Source: Microbacterium aurugineum | Lineage (GTDB): Bacteria; Actinomycetota; Actinomycetes; Actinomycetales; Microbacteriaceae | Direction: 5' to 3' | DNA: 64,000 nt | NCBI RefSeq assembly: GCF_023101205.1 | Contig: NZ_CP078078.1 | Coordinates: 1,426,001 to 1,490,000, forward strand | Shown: positions 1 through 7,951 of the stretch, in pieces | Numbering within the stretch: the first letter of the stretch is position 1 | Layout: each line of letters opens with the position of its first letter | Position numbers and translations under genes: made by a program | Notes under the pieces: generated by a model | Told to the model about the DNA's origin: nothing | Database searches by the model: none | What the model saw: only the letters and a program-made list of their open reading frames with translations

Positions 1-153
1 CGTGTACGCGCGGATGTCGTCGTCCGTCGAATCTGCATGTATGCCGGCGAGGCGGCTCGACGCCGGCTCCGCGTTGTAGGCGTGTCTGATCACCAACACG
101 TCCTGGATGGACAGCGACTCCGAGTCGAGGATCGTTCCGAGCGTCAGCGGCAT
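1..153 (-). CDS. Partial N-terminus of a hypothetical protein (possible GIY-YIG nuclease family)
   Basis: This open frame runs off the left edge of the window; only the first 51 codons are visible. The peptide opens MPLTLGTILDSES and continues with DVLVIRHAYN and GIHADSTDDDIRAYT. From memory these phrases resemble the N-terminal extension of actinobacterial proteins annotated as GIY-YIG nuclease family, but the GIY-YIG core itself would lie outside the window, so the family call is weak. The start is supported by a TAGTCT hexamer at 161-166 on the same strand, seven bases before the ATG, the pattern of a leaderless mRNA. No Shine-Dalgarno sequence is visible. Confidence 0.6.
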   Translation of the reverse strand, partial: MPLTLGTILDSESLSIQDVLVIRHAYNAEPASSRLAGIHADSTDDDIRAYT

Positions 154-160
154 GGGACTG

Positions 161-166
161 AGACTA
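161..166 (-). promoter_or_regulatory. -10 box (TAGTCT), leaderless start of the cut-off gene
   Basis: TAGTCT on the minus strand lies seven bases upstream of the ATG at 153. The expected transcription start falls on or next to the start codon. No clear -35 element is seen. Confidence 0.45.
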
Positions 167-225
167 TCGACGAGGAGGCCGAGCGCGATGGGCGAGGGTG
201 ATCTGCTCGCGAGACCGAAGTCCCG

Positions 226-267
226 ACTCGAACGGCCCCCAGCGAAGTCGCCAGGGGCCGTTCGAGT
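226..267 (-). terminator. Rho-independent-type hairpin after the lipoprotein gene
   Basis: A perfect 14-bp inverted repeat (226-239 with 254-267) with a 14-base loop begins just past the stop codon of the minus-strand lipoprotein gene. No long U-run follows, which is common in high-GC actinobacterial terminators. Confidence 0.7.
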
Positions 268-280
268 CGTGCTCAGCAGA

Positions 281-844
281 TCACTGCAGGGTGAACGTCG
301 CGCGCCCGATCTCGGTCATGCCGAGGTCGTTGGAAGCGACCAGCTCGACGGGCGTGGTCTCGTCATCCAGCTCGTAGGCGACGGCATTGGCGACGGTGCC
401 GCCGTTCTTGATGTCCTGAAGCTGCGAGTCGAGGAACTGAGCATCCGGGAGGGAGGCGACGTTGAGTTCGTTCACAGCGTTCGGGTCGTTGTCCTGAATC
501 GCAGTGAAGGTGCCGATCCAGGCGGTCGTCGGATCGATCGCGTCGTCGGAGGTGTTGGTGACCTCGTACCAGAACGCGATGACGGGCTTCTCGCCGTACT
601 CGTTGCCGGGCTGGCCGACAGCGATCTTCTTCGTGTCGGTGATGGTGACCGTGTACTCGGGCAGGGTCAGCACGTTGTCGGCGAACGATGCATCGCTGAT
701 TGCGTCCTCGACGGTGGCCGCGTCCTCGGAGACAGCAGTGGTTGTCTCCGGCTTCGGCTCGGTGGCCGGGGCCGAGCATCCGCTGAGCAGCAGGGCGACG
801 ACCCCAAGAGCGAGCACGGCAGAGTTCTTCTTCGATAGGCGCAT
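281..844 (-). CDS. DUF5067-like secreted lipoprotein
   Basis: The 187-residue product has a type II signal peptide: positive MRLSKK start, hydrophobic stretch, and lipobox LSGC with the lipidated cysteine at residue 23. It is followed by a Thr/Glu-rich linker. The rest contains IAFWYEVTNTSDD and related phrases typical of DUF5067/DUF4352 immunoglobulin-like extracellular domains, so the protein is probably anchored on the outer face of the membrane. Its role is not known. The ATG at 844 is preferred over an in-frame TTG at 859 because the signal peptide starts there and a GGGGGAT sequence sits at ribosome-binding distance. It is monocistronic, with a hairpin directly after the stop. Confidence 0.8.
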   Translation of the reverse strand: MRLSKKNSAVLALGVVALLLSGCSAPATEPKPETTTAVSEDAATVEDAISDASFADNVLTLPEYTVTITDTKKIAVGQPGNEYGEKPVIAFWYEVTNTSDDAIDPTTAWIGTFTAIQDNDPNAVNELNVASLPDAQFLDSQLQDIKNGGTVANAVAYELDDETTPVELVASNDLGMTEIGRATFTLQ

Positions 845-1310
845 GAGCGCATCCCCCAAGAGTGAATATGAGCGCTGACGTCAGGCCAGCAAATCTCAAG
901 CTAGCGGCTCACAGGCATCGCAAAGTCCTGGAGAGAACTCCAGACAGCGATCGTTATCAGCACGTCATCGTCCGCGGTGTGGATCCGGTGTCGATCGGGC
1001 CACTCGGCGATCTGCCCCAGCTGGTGAGGTCGGTGAGACCGGGCGTGATGAACGGGGCGGGGACAACCAATCGTCGTCCCCAGAGGTGCGAGGGAGCGAG
1101 AAGATTCATGTAATCGCCGCCAGGTGGCCGGCCAAGGGCTCCGCATTCATTCGACTTCAGCGCTAGCCGTTTCTACCGTTCCGGTGCCTTCTTTCGGTCT
1201 CAGAGCACGAGGGAGGATCCCTTTCTGCACCAGCGGCGATATGTATCGGTTGTCGGCCGCTGCCGGGCTTACCGTGACGCGTGGTCGCGGCACGTTCGTA
1301 GCGTGGCGGG
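845..1310. other. 466-base gap without a supported gene
   Basis: The gap separates the lipoprotein gene from comEC. I see no open frame with a convincing start and family. A minus-strand frame (901-1146) ends in a protein-like stretch, IHTADDDVLITIAVWSSLQD, but its N-terminal half looks random, so it may be a gene remnant. The right edge contains the comEC -10 box. comEA, which often precedes comEC, is not recognisable here. Confidence 0.5.
1299..1304 (+). promoter_or_regulatory. -10 box (TAGCGT) for comEC
   Basis: TAGCGT ends six bases before the GTG at 1311. This places the transcription start at the start codon and predicts a leaderless mRNA, supporting the upstream GTG over the later one at 1353. 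Confidence 0.5.
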
Positions 1311-3677
1311 GTGTCGCAGCGAGAAATCCGCACGGAGGACCGTCGATCGCGTGTGAAACGCCGTGATCTGCGGCTGGTGCCGTTGGCTGCAGCGGTGTGG
1401 GCGGGTGCCCTGCTGTTCGTCTTCGTCCCGATGTCGGCGTGGTGGACGGCGGGTGGCTGTGTCGTTGGCGTGGCGATCCTCGTGCTCGTGAGACGTCGTG
1501 GAGTAGTCCGACGGCTTCCGGGCGGCGGAGGTCTCGCCGTACTGGTTCTCGCTGCTCTTGCGGCCACGGGTCTGTCTGTGGTCCTTGCCCTCCCCGCACG
1601 TGAGCGAGTCGCCGAGTGGTCGGGGAGCGTGGTGGAAGTCACGGGGACGGTGACCTCGTCGGCGTCGATCGGCCGAGATGGGCGATTGTGGTTTGACGCG
1701 CAGGCGAAGACCCTCGGCACTCGCGGTCGCCCGACCGTGCTGCCTGCGCCCGTGCGCATCGGCATCGAACCGGGTGACGGTTTCGACCTCGGTGCACGGA
1801 TCCGCGTCGTGGGCGAGGCGTCGGCGACGGATGCGGGGGAGCGCGCCGCCCTGGTCGTCTTCGCGAGCGAGGCGGAGGTGGTCGAGCCTGCGGGTGGTGT
1901 GTTCGGTGCTGCGGCGATCCTCAAGCACGCCTTCGTCGAGCGGTCGTTGCGTCTGCCCGAACCCGGTGCCGGTCTGCTGCCGGGGCTCGCGGTGGGCGAC
2001 ACCAGGGCGGTCACCCTGGAGCTCAACGACGACATGCGCACGAGTGGACTCAGCCACTTGACGGCGGTGAGCGGCGCGAACTGCGCGATCGTCGTCGTCG
2101 CGCTCTTCTGGCTGACGGCGTTGTGCGGAGGAGGGCGGGCGTTGCGCGTCGTGCTCGCCCTCGCGGGCTTGGCCGGGTTCGTCGTCTTGGTCACTCCGGA
2201 GCCGAGCGTCATCCGTGCAGCGGTCATGGCGGCCATCGGGATGCTCACCGTGCTGCTGGGTCGTCCGAGTGCGGGCGCGGGCATGCTCTCCCTGTGCACC
2301 GCGGGCATACTCCTCGCCGATCCGTGGCTCGCGACGTCACCGGGTTTCGCGCTCTCGGTGGCGGCATCCGGGGCGTTGATACTGCTCGCCCCGCCTCTTG
2401 CCCGGGGGCTGGCGACAGTCATGCCCGACACGGTGGCGCTGGCGATCGCGGTCCCGCTCGCCGCGCAACTGGCATGTGGGCCGATCATCGCCTTGTTCGC
2501 AGAGCAGCAATCGCTGATCGGGGTCGCTGCGAATCTCCTCGCCGCTCCGGCGGCGCCGATCGCCACGGTGATCGGTCTGCTGGCGTGTCTTGCTGCGCCG
2601 TTGCCGTTCCTCGCTGATCTGCTGACAGCGGCGTCCTGGCTTCCCGCCGCCTGGATCGCGACGACCGCCACGACGACGGCACGACTGCCGAACGCGCAGC
2701 TGCTGCTTCCGGCGGGGATCGGCAGCGCGGTATTGGTGGCACTCGTCAGCGTGTGCGTGTCGGTCGTCCTCCTCCGATCCGCTGATGTTCCGCGCCGGCC
2801 GTCCACCGTGCGTGCGATGGTGTTCCTGCGGCGCGGCGCGGCGGCGGTCCTCATCATCGTGTCGTCGCTCGCCGGTGCCCGCATTCTCCTCGACGGTCCG
2901 CTCGCGACCGTGGCGTCGCCGGAGGGATGGTCCGTCGCCGCGTGCGACGTCGGTCAAGGAGATGCGCTGATCGTGCGCTCCGGCGACCGCGTCGCACTGA
3001 TCGACACCGGGCCGGCGCCGGAACCGCTGGAAGCGTGTCTGCGGTCTCTCGGGGTGGACCGGATCGACCTCCTCGTCCTGACACATTTCGACCTCGACCA
3101 CGTCGGCGGGACCACCGCCGTCGTTGGTCGGGTGGACGCGGTGCTGCACGGACCCGTCACCGAGGATTCCGAGCGGCGCCTCCTCGCCGTGCTCCTCGAC
3201 GGGGGTGCACGTGTCGACGAGGCGTGGGCAGGCCAGCGGGGCGAACTCGGGGAGGCGACGTGGCGTGTCCTCTGGCCCCGGAGAGGGTCTCCCGTGTTTC
3301 CCTCAGGGAATGACGCCAGCGTGGTGATGGAGTTCGACGGGGGAGGAGTGCCGCGATCCCTGTTCCTCGGAGACCTCGCTGCGGCCTCCCAGCGCCTGCT
3401 GATGCGTGCGGCAGACCTCGGCGGGTACGACGTGGTCAAGGTGGCCCATCACGGCAGCGCGGATCAGGACCCCGGCCTGTACGAGGCGCTTCGGGCCCGG
3501 GTGGCGTTGTTCAGCGTCGGTGCGGACAACGACTACGGTCATCCGCGTATCGAGACTCTCGACCTTCTGACAGCGACCGGGGCGCAGGATCTGCGCACGG
3601 ACCAGCAGGGGAGGATCCTGCTCGGTGTGCACGGCGACGAACTGCAGGTGTGGACGGAGCGTGCAGGTGAGGAGTGA
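1311..3677 (+). CDS. comEC: ComEC/Rec2-family DNA uptake channel protein
   Basis: The 788-residue polytopic membrane protein matches ComEC, the channel that moves single-stranded DNA across the membrane during natural transformation. Order: two or three N-terminal helices (about residues 15-85), an extracellular OB-like region, the multi-helix Competence domain (about 190-500, including HLTAVSGANCAIVV), further helices, and a C-terminal metallo-beta-lactamase-like domain (about 540-780). The metal-binding motif THFDLDH is at 591-597 and VAHHGS at 711-716, so the putative nuclease site looks intact. Length is usual. comEA is not adjacent upstream. The GTG start is chosen from the -10 box six bases upstream. 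holA follows, as in many actinobacteria. Whether the host is competent cannot be told. Confidence 0.93.
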   Translation: MSQREIRTEDRRSRVKRRDLRLVPLAAAVWAGALLFVFVPMSAWWTAGGCVVGVAILVLVRRRGVVRRLPGGGGLAVLVLAALAATGLSVVLALPARERVAEWSGSVVEVTGTVTSSASIGRDGRLWFDAQAKTLGTRGRPTVLPAPVRIGIEPGDGFDLGARIRVVGEASATDAGERAALVVFASEAEVVEPAGGVFGAAAILKHAFVERSLRLPEPGAGLLPGLAVGDTRAVTLELNDDMRTSGLSHLTAVSGANCAIVVVALFWLTALCGGGRALRVVLALAGLAGFVVLVTPEPSVIRAAVMAAIGMLTVLLGRPSAGAGMLSLCTAGILLADPWLATSPGFALSVAASGALILLAPPLARGLATVMPDTVALAIAVPLAAQLACGPIIALFAEQQSLIGVAANLLAAPAAPIATVIGLLACLAAPLPFLADLLTAASWLPAAWIATTATTTARLPNAQLLLPAGIGSAVLVALVSVCVSVVLLRSADVPRRPSTVRAMVFLRRGAAAVLIIVSSLAGARILLDGPLATVASPEGWSVAACDVGQGDALIVRSGDRVALIDTGPAPEPLEACLRSLGVDRIDLLVLTHFDLDHVGGTTAVVGRVDAVLHGPVTEDSERRLLAVLLDGGARVDEAWAGQRGELGEATWRVLWPRRGSPVFPSGNDASVVMEFDGGGVPRSLFLGDLAAASQRLLMRAADLGGYDVVKVAHHGSADQDPGLYEALRARVALFSVGADNDYGHPRIETLDLLTATGAQDLRTDQQGRILLGVHGDELQVWTERAGEE

Positions 3678-3713
3678 GGAGAATGCCAGCCGAGCGGTGT
3701 CGGTGAGCGCCGG

Positions 3714-3719
3714 TAGGCT
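3714..3719 (+). promoter_or_regulatory. -10 box (TAGGCT) for holA
   Basis: TAGGCT sits six bases before the holA ATG, predicting a leaderless transcript independent of comEC. Confidence 0.55.
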
Positions 3720-3725
3720 GGACCC

Positions 3726-4763
3726 ATGGCAGCTTCGCGTACCCCCTCTCGCAGTGGTGCGAAGCCCACCAAGATCCCGCAGGTGTCGTGGCGCGAACCG
3801 CACCCCGCGCCGATCGTGCTCGTCTCGGGGCCGGAAGAGGTGTGCGCAGAGCGTGCGATCGCCGGCGTGCGCGACTACCTGCGCGCGGAAGATCCTGCAC
3901 TCGAAGTCAGTGACGTGCGGGCCGACGACTACGCCCCGGGCACACTGCTGTCCCTCACTTCTCCCTCGCTGTTCGGAGAACCGCGACTGGTGCGCGTGTC
4001 GGGTGTCGAGAAGTGCTCCGACGCCTTCATCCAGGAGGCCGTGTCGTACCTCGACAACCCCCAGGAGGGGGCGACGGTCATCCTTCGCCACACGGGCGCC
4101 AGCGTGCGTGGCAAGAAGCTGCTCGACGCTCTTCGCGCCGGTACCGGCGGAGGCATCGAGATCGCCTGCCCGGCGGTCAAGCGCGACAGCGACCGAGTGG
4201 ACTTCGCCGCCGGAGAGTTCCGGGCGGCCAAGAAGCGCATCGCGCCGGCAGCCCTGCGTGCGCTCGTCTCCGCGTTCGCGGACGACCTGACCGAACTGGC
4301 GGCGGCCTGCCAGCAGCTCATCGGCGACGTCGACGGAGACATCTCGGAAGAGATCGTCACGAAGTACTACGGCGGTCGCGTCGAGGTCTCGGCGTTCGTC
4401 GTCGCGGATACGGCCATCGCCGGCCGCTACGGCGAAGCGCTCGTCGCGCTCCGGCACGCGCTGTCGTCCGGCGCCGACCCGGTGCCGATGGTCGCCGCCT
4501 TCGCGATGAAGCTCCGGACGATGGCGCGCGTGGCAGGCAACCGCGAGCCCAGCCGACAGCTCGCGCAGCGCCTGGGGATGAAGGATTGGCAGGTCGATCG
4601 TGCCCGCCGCGACCTGGCCGGCTGGAACGAGCGCTCTCTCGGGATGGCCATCCAGGCGACCGCCCGAGCCGATGGTGAGGTCAAAGGAGCGGCCCGCGAC
4701 CCGATCTTCGCCCTGGAGCGCATGGTCACCGTGATCGCCACGCGCCAGCCCTTCGGCGAGTAA
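3726..4763 (+). CDS. holA: DNA polymerase III subunit delta
   Basis: The 345-residue protein fits HolA, the clamp-loader subunit that opens the beta sliding clamp. Visible features are the N-terminal IVLVSGPEEVCAERAI region (degenerate P-loop-like fold), the middle helical part, and the C-terminal region with ALRHALSSGADPVPMVAAFA and the FALERMV tail. It lies directly after comEC, a very common arrangement in Gram-positive bacteria. The N-terminal extension of about 25 residues (basic, Ser/Thr/Pro-rich) is typical of actinobacterial copies. The start is fixed by a TAGGCT -10 box six bases upstream. A hairpin serving the convergent rpsT follows. Confidence 0.93.
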   Translation: MAASRTPSRSGAKPTKIPQVSWREPHPAPIVLVSGPEEVCAERAIAGVRDYLRAEDPALEVSDVRADDYAPGTLLSLTSPSLFGEPRLVRVSGVEKCSDAFIQEAVSYLDNPQEGATVILRHTGASVRGKKLLDALRAGTGGGIEIACPAVKRDSDRVDFAAGEFRAAKKRIAPAALRALVSAFADDLTELAAACQQLIGDVDGDISEEIVTKYYGGRVEVSAFVVADTAIAGRYGEALVALRHALSSGADPVPMVAAFAMKLRTMARVAGNREPSRQLAQRLGMKDWQVDRARRDLAGWNERSLGMAIQATARADGEVKGAARDPIFALERMVTVIATRQPFGE

Positions 4764-4815
4764 CCGTCCCCCGCTTTCTCGATCCCGCGGGGGCCTCGAA
4801 CCCGAGGGGACGAAG

Positions 4816-4846
4816 AAGGCCCGCCCCGATGAACGGGACGGGCCTT
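4816..4846 (-). terminator. Hairpin terminator downstream of rpsT
   Basis: A 12-bp inverted repeat (4816-4827 with 4835-4846), with one position pairing as G-U in the minus-strand RNA, lies 17 bases past the rpsT stop. It could also stop holA transcripts. Confidence 0.65.
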
Positions 4847-4862
4847 CCTGAGAAGCTTCGGC

Positions 4863-5123
4863 TCAGAGGGAAGCGACCTGCTTGGCGAGCGACGACTTGC
4901 GGTTCGACGCCTGGTTCTTGTGCAGGACACCCTTGCTGACGGCCTTGTCGAGCTTGACGGAAGCCTTCTTCAGGCCGGCCTCGGCTGCTGCCTTGTCGCC
5001 GGCGGTGACTGCCGTGCGGGTGGAGCGGATGAGGGTCTTGAGCTCGCTCTTCACGGCCTTGTTGCGCTCGTGTGCCTTCGCGTTGGTCTTGTTGCGCTTG
5101 ATCTGCGACTTGATGTTTGCCAC
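4863..5123 (-). CDS. rpsT: 30S ribosomal protein S20
   Basis: The 86-residue basic protein begins (M)[20 protein letters not shown] and ends [16 protein letters not shown], a full match to S20, a primary 16S rRNA-binding protein of the small subunit. The start is GTG at 5123; an upstream in-frame ATG would add 32 residues unlike S20. No strong Shine-Dalgarno is visible. A TAGACT box at 5226-5231 predicts a leader of about 95 bases. In Escherichia coli rpsT also uses a non-AUG start and is autogenously regulated, so the weak start here may be meaningful (inference). Confidence 0.97.
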   Translation of the reverse strand: MANIKSQIKRNKTNAKAHERNKAVKSELKTLIRSTRTAVTAGDKAAAEAGLKKASVKLDKAVSKGVLHKNQASNRKSSLAKQVASL

Positions 5124-5225
5124 GTGTGGACGCTTTCTGTACAGGAGTGTTCGGAATGCCGGCAGCAGAAGAGGGCTGCTGCACAGCGGTCGTGAGGGAA
5201 GAACCCACACGCAAGCCAAGAGTCG

Positions 5226-5231
5226 AGTCTA
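5226..5231 (-). promoter_or_regulatory. Probable -10 box (TAGACT) for rpsT
   Basis: TAGACT on the minus strand lies about 100 bases upstream of rpsT in the gap shared with the divergent beta-glucosidase gene. The -35 is not clear. Confidence 0.4.
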
Positions 5232-5345
5232 CCAGCAGACGGGGCGCTCGCGCGAAACGGCGAGCAGAATGCGAAACTCGGTCGCGCAATCGATGGTACC
5301 GGGTGCAGAATCATCACTGTCCCGACATCGATGTCAAGGAGCCCC

Positions 5346-6719
5346 ATGATCCCTGCACGTGATCGTCCGTCTGTGCCCGTCGGGCTCCGTTGGTCCGCAG
5401 CGACCTCGGCCTTCCAGATCGAGGGGGCCCGTCCCACGGGGTCGACCGGGCGCTCCATCTGGGACGACTTCCTCGAACGGCCGGGCGCGATCATCGACGG
5501 GTCGACGGCGGACCCTGCATGTGACAGCTACCGACGACCGGAGTCCGACGTGGCCCTCGCCGCGGGGCTGGGCCTCGACCGTTACCGGTTCTCCATCCCG
5601 TGGGCACGCGTGCAACCCGGAGGTCGGGGCTCGGGGGACCGCGCGGCGCTCGACCATTACTCCCGGCTGGTCGACCGCTTGCTCGAGGCCGGGGTCGCAC
5701 CGTTCCCGACCCTGTTCCACTGGGAGATGCCCAGCGAGGTCGAGGCCGACGGTGGCTGGCTCCAGCGCGACACGGCCGAGCGCTTCGCCGACTACGCGAC
5801 CATCGTCGCCGCCCGTCTCGGCGATCGCGTCGAGCAGTGGTACACGCTCAACGAGCCGGCGATGACGACGTTGCAGGGGTATGCGGTCGGCGCGCTCGCT
5901 CCCGGGAAGGAACTGCTCTTCGGCGCCCTGCCCACCGCCCACTATCAGCTCCTCGCGCACGCCCGTGCGGCTACGGTGCTGCACGGTCACGGAGCCGCCT
6001 CCGTCGGCCTCGTGAACAATCACACCTGGGTCCTCCCGCTCCGCGACACCGCCGAGGACCACCAGGCCGCCGCCGTGTACGACGTGATCCACAACCGCGT
6101 TTTCAGCGAACCGCTCCTCGCCGGCCACTATCCGGATCTCGAGGCACTCGGGCTGCCACCGCTGCCCGTGCGCGACGGGGATCTGGAGGAGATCGCACGG
6201 TCGATCGACTTCTACGGCATCAACTTCTACAACCCCACGACGGTCACCGCTGCGGCGGAGGGAAGCCCGATACCGTTCGACATCGTGCCGACCCCCGGCG
6301 TCCCCGTCACCGGCTTCGGACCCGAGTGGCCCATCATGCCCGGTGCCCTGCGCGATCTGCTGATCGACCTGCACACGCGGCATCCGCATCTCCCGCCCGT
6401 GATCATCGGAGAGAACGGGGCGTCCTTCCCTGAGCCCGAGCGGGCTGCGCTCGTGGACGACACCGATCGCATCGACTATCTCTCAGGTCACATCGCGGCG
6501 GTCGGCGAGGCGATCGACGCCGGGGTGCCCGTCGAGGAGTACACGGTGTGGTCGCTCCTGGACAACTGGGAGTGGGCCGACGGGTACACCCAACGGTTCG
6601 GATTGGTGCACGTGGACTTCGAGACGGGCGAGCGCACACCCAAAGCGTCGTACGAGTGGTATCGCGACCTCATCGCGCGGTCGCGGGCGGCATCCGTCGC
6701 CGCGGAGGAGGCGCGGTGA
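5346..6719 (+). CDS. Glycoside hydrolase family 1 beta-glucosidase
   Basis: The 457-residue protein is a GH1 retaining beta-glycosidase. The N-terminal signature LRWSAATSAFQIEGA, the acid/base motif YTLNEP (Glu170) and the nucleophile motif IIGENGAS (Glu356) are all present, as is WSLLDNWEWADGYTQRFGL near the C-terminus, which forms the aglycone/sugar-binding site. It has no signal peptide, so it acts in the cytoplasm on imported beta-linked oligosaccharides such as cellobiose. ATG 5346 is preferred over ATG 5331 because AAGGAG precedes it. The stop overlaps the start of the MFS transporter gene, so import and hydrolysis are probably coupled. No LacI-type regulator is adjacent. Confidence 0.93.
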   Translation: MIPARDRPSVPVGLRWSAATSAFQIEGARPTGSTGRSIWDDFLERPGAIIDGSTADPACDSYRRPESDVALAAGLGLDRYRFSIPWARVQPGGRGSGDRAALDHYSRLVDRLLEAGVAPFPTLFHWEMPSEVEADGGWLQRDTAERFADYATIVAARLGDRVEQWYTLNEPAMTTLQGYAVGALAPGKELLFGALPTAHYQLLAHARAATVLHGHGAASVGLVNNHTWVLPLRDTAEDHQAAAVYDVIHNRVFSEPLLAGHYPDLEALGLPPLPVRDGDLEEIARSIDFYGINFYNPTTVTAAAEGSPIPFDIVPTPGVPVTGFGPEWPIMPGALRDLLIDLHTRHPHLPPVIIGENGASFPEPERAALVDDTDRIDYLSGHIAAVGEAIDAGVPVEEYTVWSLLDNWEWADGYTQRFGLVHVDFETGERTPKASYEWYRDLIARSRAASVAAEEAR

Positions 6720-7951
6720 CCGGCGTCTCCGGCACCCGCACGGTCAAAGCGGGCGCACGATGGATGTCGGTGTTCACGCTGGCGTGGCTCGCGATCTGGA
6801 CGGTGCAGCTCACTCCCGTGCAACTGCTGCTTCCTCTGCAGCTCGACACTCCCGAAGACGACTGGATCCGCGGGGTCGTGTCTTCGGGGCTCGTCCTCGG
6901 GATCGGGGGGCTCGCCGGTATCGTCGCGGGTCCCGCCGCCGGGGCGCTCTCCGATCGTGCGGCCGCGGGACGCCACCGCCGACGCCCCTGGGCCCTCGGG
7001 GGCGTTCTGCTCACCGCCGTGTGTCTCATCCTCACCGGTTTCGCCGAGGGACCCTGGGCCGTGGGCGCGGGCTGGGTCGGTGTGTCGATCGGCGTCGCCG
7101 TCTCCTCCGCAGCTTTCACGGCGCTCATCGCCGACCAGCTGCCCTCGACGCAGCGCGGCGCGGCGTCCGCAGCGGTGGGATCGAGTCAGGCGGTGGGCAT
7201 CGTGCTCGGTGTCGGACTGGTGGTACTGCTCGGGCTCGACGTCCGCGCCGGCTATCTGCTGCTCGCCGCGGTGATCGCCGTCGTCGGCACCGGTGCGGCC
7301 CTGCTGCTGCCCGACCCGCCGAGTACCGAGGCGCTGCGGCCGAAACCTGGCGGACGCCGACCGCTCGCCTCCCTCCGCGACCGCGACTTCGCTTGGATGC
7401 TCTCGGGACGCCTCGTGACGAACGTCGGCAATGCTCTCGGCACCGCGCTGTTCCTCTTCTTCCTCTTGCATGGTCTCGGTCAGCCGACCGCTGCCGCTCA
7501 GGACAATCTCCTGCTGCTGATCGTGGTGTACACCGTGTTCGTCGTGCTCGCTTCCGTGGTCACCGGCATCGTGTCGGACCGGACAGGGAACAGGCGCACG
7601 CTCACCGTCGCCGCAACCGTCGTCCAGGCGGCCTCGGGCGTGGCGATCGCCCTGGTGCCCACGTTCGAGATGACCATGGTGGCCGCGGCTCTCATGGGAT
7701 TGGGGTACGGAGCCTTCTCGACGGTCGGTCTCGCGTTCGCGGCCGACCTGCTCCCTGACGCACAGGATCACGCCAGGGACCTCGGGATCGTCAACGTCAC
7801 CGCAGCCCTGGGACAGCTGATCGGACCGGTGCTCGGTGCGGCACTGGTCGCTCTCGTCGGCGGCTTCTGGCTCGTCTTCGTCGCTGCTGCCGTGCTGTCG
7901 CTGGTGGGAGGACTGCTCACCGCGTTCGCGCGCAAGCCGTCGCGCTCATGA
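6716..7951 (+). CDS. MFS transporter, probable sugar or glycoside permease
   Basis: The 411-residue protein has about twelve hydrophobic helices in two halves, split by a cytoplasmic loop near residues 195-220 (PDPPSTEALRPKPGGRRP). The A-loop motif region GALSDRAAAGRHRRRPW and its second-half counterpart VSDRTGNRRT are major-facilitator hallmarks and resemble the glycoside/sugar branch. The start is GTG 6716, overlapping the beta-glucosidase stop by four bases (GTGA), with GGAGGAGG upstream; a longer frame upstream lies wholly inside the GH1 gene and is not coding. The context suggests uptake of a beta-glucoside. The 3' end overlaps the convergent hydrolase by six bases. Confidence 0.87.
   Translation: MTGVSGTRTVKAGARWMSVFTLAWLAIWTVQLTPVQLLLPLQLDTPEDDWIRGVVSSGLVLGIGGLAGIVAGPAAGALSDRAAAGRHRRRPWALGGVLLTAVCLILTGFAEGPWAVGAGWVGVSIGVAVSSAAFTALIADQLPSTQRGAASAAVGSSQAVGIVLGVGLVVLLGLDVRAGYLLLAAVIAVVGTGAALLLPDPPSTEALRPKPGGRRPLASLRDRDFAWMLSGRLVTNVGNALGTALFLFFLLHGLGQPTAAAQDNLLLLIVVYTVFVVLASVVTGIVSDRTGNRRTLTVAATVVQAASGVAIALVPTFEMTMVAAALMGLGYGAFSTVGLAFAADLLPDAQDHARDLGIVNVTAALGQLIGPVLGAALVALVGGFWLVFVAAAVLSLVGGLLTAFARKPSRS

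Noticed and set aside
1147-1599. Minus-strand frame ending ISPLVQKGILPRALRPK
   Set aside because: The last 30 residues look protein-like, but the rest lies antisense in comEC and shows no family; no ribosome-binding site or promoter fits.
1163-2884. A very long open frame antisense to comEC
   Set aside because: It is rich in Arg, Ala, Thr and Ser with no domain or start signal, and mirrors the codon pattern of comEC. It is a by-product of high GC content.
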